Origin: Spongilla lacustris
Lineage: Eukaryota; Porifera; Demospongiae; Spongillida; Spongillidae
Length of the DNA stretch: 64,000 bases
Assembly: GCA_949361645.1 (NCBI GenBank)
Contig: OX442431.1
Span: 4,027,550-4,091,549 of the forward strand
Reading direction: 5' to 3'
How positions within the stretch are numbered: the first letter of the stretch is position 1; each line of letters starts with the position of its first letter. Made by a program: the position numbers and the translations under genes. Below the pieces are notes generated by a model. That model saw only the letters and a program-made list of their open reading frames with translations, ran no database searches and was not told where the DNA came from. Below are positions 60,530 through 64,000 of the stretch, in pieces.

Positions 60530-61407
60530 CTACAACACATGATGACGAAAACCTCATTTAGCTAATTACAGGGGTACATGCAAAAGCAATTTCATGGATC
60601 GAAATATGGCTCTTCAGACTGTGATATGTACATGTACATGATACATGCGTTATGTAACAAGTAAGTGTTCTTGCCCTGCTTCTGAAGTAAAAAAGTTTAT
60701 CATGAAGACCATACAGTGCATATCAGATGTGGAACATTGCACTTCAGAACAAGGCATTCATCAATAGGTGTGCAGTACTGGAGTGGCTGAATGTCCCCCC
60801 CCCCCCCCCTCCCCCAGGCAACTCAAATAAATATTGCATGTACCATGTACACCATCCAAAGCATGTATGGTGGTGATGTACCGATTTATTACACATGGAT
60901 CACTGATGGATCGTTGCTATGGAAAAAAGGTGCCAGAGGGGTACCCTCCTGATTTATAGTTTATCATGGATATTAAAATCAATTTGATTTTTGCGTTTTC
61001 CAAGATATTCATAATGTGTACACGTAACTCTGGGGGGACTGAAGTTCCTTCTCTTCCTCCTCCCCCCCCCCACCCACTCCCCAAGGCTATTATCTACACT
61101 AACAGGATTAATCCATCTAAAATTTAATTTTTTTAAACAAAAAAACATACGTGGACAAGTACAACGTTTTGTGCACTTTACATTGAGCATGTTTACATTT
61201 GTATTTTAACGCTAGTTTTACATAAGAAGTGAGTTTGGGAATTTCAGGATTTTGATAATTTTTTCTCCACAAAATATACTTTGGGAGTAAGAATTCAGAG
61301 GGATAGCTTTGGTACTTGCATGTAAGTTACTGAGTAGACTGATTAGACTAGTTCAAATATGTTTAAAAACTTCCAGTGAACTTTTCTCCTGGCATGTTTC
61401 GTACCTA

Positions 61408-61624
61408 GCCTGACATAGCAAACTCTCACGTGGACAGAGGGTCAGGAAGGTTGTCTATTCACTAGTTGTGCCGATTACTTTCTGTTCAAAGTATTACGTC
61501 GGTAGTACGTAAATTGCATCCCTCCCAATGCAATTATTTTAAATGAACAAAAACTAATCGGCACAACTTAAGAATAGGCAACCTTCCATACTCTACGTCC
61601 ACACGAGGGTCTGCTACACCAGAC
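61408..61624. mobile_element. 217-base MITE, TA target duplication
   Basis: The left end (GCCTGACATAGCAAACTCTC, ACGTGGAC, AAGGTTG, TTGTGCCGATTA) is matched on the other strand by the right end (GTCTGGTGTAGCAGACCCTC, TGTGGAC, AAGGTTG, TTGTGCCGATTA). TA lies on both sides (61406-61407 and 61625-61626), suggesting a Tc1/mariner-type MITE. Confidence 0.7.
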
Positions 61625-62195
61625 TATGTCTTACCATTTTAAGCACACATGTAATTATATATATCGGCTGTATAATTATAATTATATATATATATGGGAC
61701 AGTATCCAGCAAAATCACCCTTCTGTGTTTTTAAATATAAAATTCGACGTTAAACAGGCTTTAAAGTCATACCATGTGTGCGTGTGTTGTGTATGTACAC
61801 ATACGTATGCAACTAAAACAAATTGCAAGCTTCTCAAAACAAAGCCATGGCTGACTGAACCCACAAAAAATCAGTTTCTTTCAAGCTGCGTGGTTCAGAT
61901 CTTGGAAGTAATTATGATAAAGCGTGCACATGTTGTGTTATGTCTGTCCCCGGTTCAGAATATTGCCACTGGTGGAATAGTCATGCTTTCATGCCATACT
62001 GTCTAGAAGCAACCTGAGCAATCTGAAACACTTCAAAGATCAGTGACTCTTCCTAAAAAAAGAAATGGTATTCGTGCTGCGTAGCAAAAATTGGATTAGG
62101 TCTGCCTTTAAAAAAATCTATTTGTGTTCTTGCTTGTAATTAGTGGCCATGGGGATGGTAGCAGAAGTAACTTCAGACAAGCATTGAAGAGAGAC

Positions 62196-62345
62196 TGATG
62201 ACCCTGCTATTCTTAACAGGACGATGACCCTGCTAAATTCTTAACTGGAATGTGGATGACCCTGCTATTCCTAACTGGAATTTCGATGACCCTGCTAAGT
62301 TCTTAACTGGAATTTTGATGACCCTGCTATTCTTAACTGGAAGAC
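62196..62345 (+). repeat. Minisatellite, about 35-base unit, five copies
   Basis: GATGACCCTGCTA followed by (A)TTCTTAACTGGAAT recurs five times with unit lengths of about 24-36 bases and small changes. No coding role seen. Confidence 0.8.
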
Positions 62346-64000
62346 AGTGCCAACAAATTTGCTGGCCCTGGTCTGCTTTCAGTGTGAGAAGCTGGGGGGA
62401 ATATTAAGAAATCATGTCACAAGAAGCCAATGATTGATACTCAGTACTGGGAATTCCAAGTAACAGATGCAGTTCTACATGCAAGAGAGAATATTGGGCT
62501 ATGAGAAGAAGAGCTTTGGTTCTTGCATTATGTTCTGAGCCTACCCCATCTGCGTTGGAGAGCTCTAACTAATGCAAGAGTGGGTTTATGACGCTGCTGC
62601 AGAGTTGGTGATGAAGCAGTACATGTCTAAAGTACTCCAGCCAAAGCATCTGTAGTCCTTTGTCAGTTGCTGAGAACAGTTCAGGTAAGAAGAGGTAAAT
62701 ATTAGGCACTAGAAATTGTAAATGATATAAAATTTTAACTAGTGTCGATGTACATGTACATACATATATGCACCGATTGAGAGTAAGGAAACATGAGATT
62801 ACAGCAATTGCGAATTCATAAATATTACAGATTCGCATCATTTAGGAAATGTATCTAGACCTTGCTAGATGCAATTTAAATTCTGTAATCTGTTGTTTCT
62901 TACTTTTAACTCAAATGGTGCAAATAAATCATACATGTACCCACCTTTAATATCTTGTTTCATACATTTTTTCTGTCTCGAAATCTTTTATATTAATATT
63001 ACATATACAATAAACGAACTTCTGAATCCAATTACCCCCTCCATACACATGCATGCATACACATGTATTATTACACACACACACACATACACACATACAC
63101 ACACAAACACACACAAACACACACAGAATGAGTAAGTATTATCTCTGTATGAGCATCAGCAGTTTTACTACTTTGGATACACAGAGATTCGCCAGCCCTA
63201 TCCGGGCCATGAGTATGCTCGACAACGTTTACGGTATAACGGCAGTAATGAAATCGTGTGCTGATTGACTTCAAATCTTGCAAGATCTGTTTGGGCATTC
63301 TACCAAGGCTCAATGGTTGAGGTTTGTTATTCATCTCCAGCAGGGCTGCATATCCCAGCTATTGAAGTGACTGTGTTAGATGGTTATGTTGCATTAGATA
63401 TGTCACTGTCCACATGAGCCTGGCCTTGAGACCAATAATGACCAGGCCCACATTAGAGAGTTTGGTGTGACATGATACAGTGGAATGTAAGCTATTTATA
63501 ATGTGCAGCCTATTTTCAATATAAACTCTCAGCTGTGATGCTAGTACATTCAGATGGGTACATGGAAGAGCAATTGCACGATTTACACTTGGAAAGCGCT
63601 GGTTTCATTAAGTAGTGTGATAGAACCAATGACTAATAACTCAGCGCATGTTAACATATACTTTGTTGCCATAGCAACTATTGCACACTACATTATTTCA
63701 AGGTAGTCAGACTTGTGTGAAATACATATTTTATAGACTAAAACAAAAAATAAACTTGGAAGAAAATAAATCAGAAGAAAGTATACAGTGCAGCTCCAAC
63801 CATAGAGCTTCCTTTTTATTCCCCTGTAACTTTAGAACATTTAAGAATTAATGTATAATCATGGGGTTTGGATTTTCACATTCAGGCTTCTTCTTTACAA
63901 GAATTCGTTAGTTACATTGCAAAATAATGGTCCCACATGTAAACAAACAACAATTCAAAGCCACTTTTTATAACTTGACTCCTGTACACTGAGAAGCTGT

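Larger units (their letters stand above)
60530..64000. other. Right-hand region without recognised gene
   Basis: Apart from the MITE, the minisatellite and a (CA)-rich stretch at 63074-63124, no gene was identified. A plus-strand stretch at 63165-63254 reads FGYTEIRQPYPGHEYARQRL before a stop and could be a real exon, but it has no family I know. The missing first exon of the C11orf54-type gene was looked for here without success. Confidence 0.4.

Overview
The window reads as animal nuclear DNA, AT-rich and intron-rich but gene-dense. Introns are often only 43-60 bases, genes often sit head to head with 50-150 bases between start codons, and the gene set is metazoan (paxillin, CASP/CUX1, SETD1, CCDC42). 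A demosponge of the Amphimedon type is my best guess; this is inferred from compactness, gene content and repeat style, not proven.

Layout. 1-5755: 5' end of a CASP/CUX1 gene (-), an RPA-interacting protein gene (RPAIN, +), ARL16 (-) and a SNAP29-like SNARE (+). 5960-9065: decayed non-LTR retroelement pieces. 9676-14429: a SETD1/Set1 H3K4 methyltransferase in about ten exons (+). 14611-18398: paxillin (-) with LD motifs and four LIM domains. 18993-24960: catalytic subunit of protein phosphatase 4 in 13 exons (+), with foldback and retroelement insertions in its introns. 25111-26610: CCDC42-like ciliary coiled-coil protein (-, ten exons), head to head with a WD40 protein (26680-28321, +). 30448-37771: cytochrome b5-fusion front-end fatty acid desaturase in 14 exons (-).

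38380-46515 is a repeat island. It holds a Ginger-like DNA transposon (gypsy-type integrase plus Ulp1-like protease plus PHD finger, TGTCA ends, near-identical 4-base flanks), non-LTR fragments, a 32-base minisatellite and a Ty3/gypsy piece with integrase upstream of reverse transcriptase. 47545-54767: a gene with an N-terminal PH domain and two tandem copies of its 3' part, each with its own second PH domain and stop. 55091-60529: a C11orf54-type zinc-dependent ester hydrolase (-), with a roughly 30-copy 25-base minisatellite in one intron. 60530-64000: repeats and no recognised gene.

The host genes are mostly housekeeping or cell-biology genes with no common pathway; linkage is mainly through shared divergent promoters. 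The most notable items are the Ginger-like element, the symmetrical TATA palindrome between CASP and RPAIN, the duplicated PH cassette, and two related large foldback elements. Exon limits were placed by eye from GT-AG sites, reading phase and remembered family sequences, with no alignment run.
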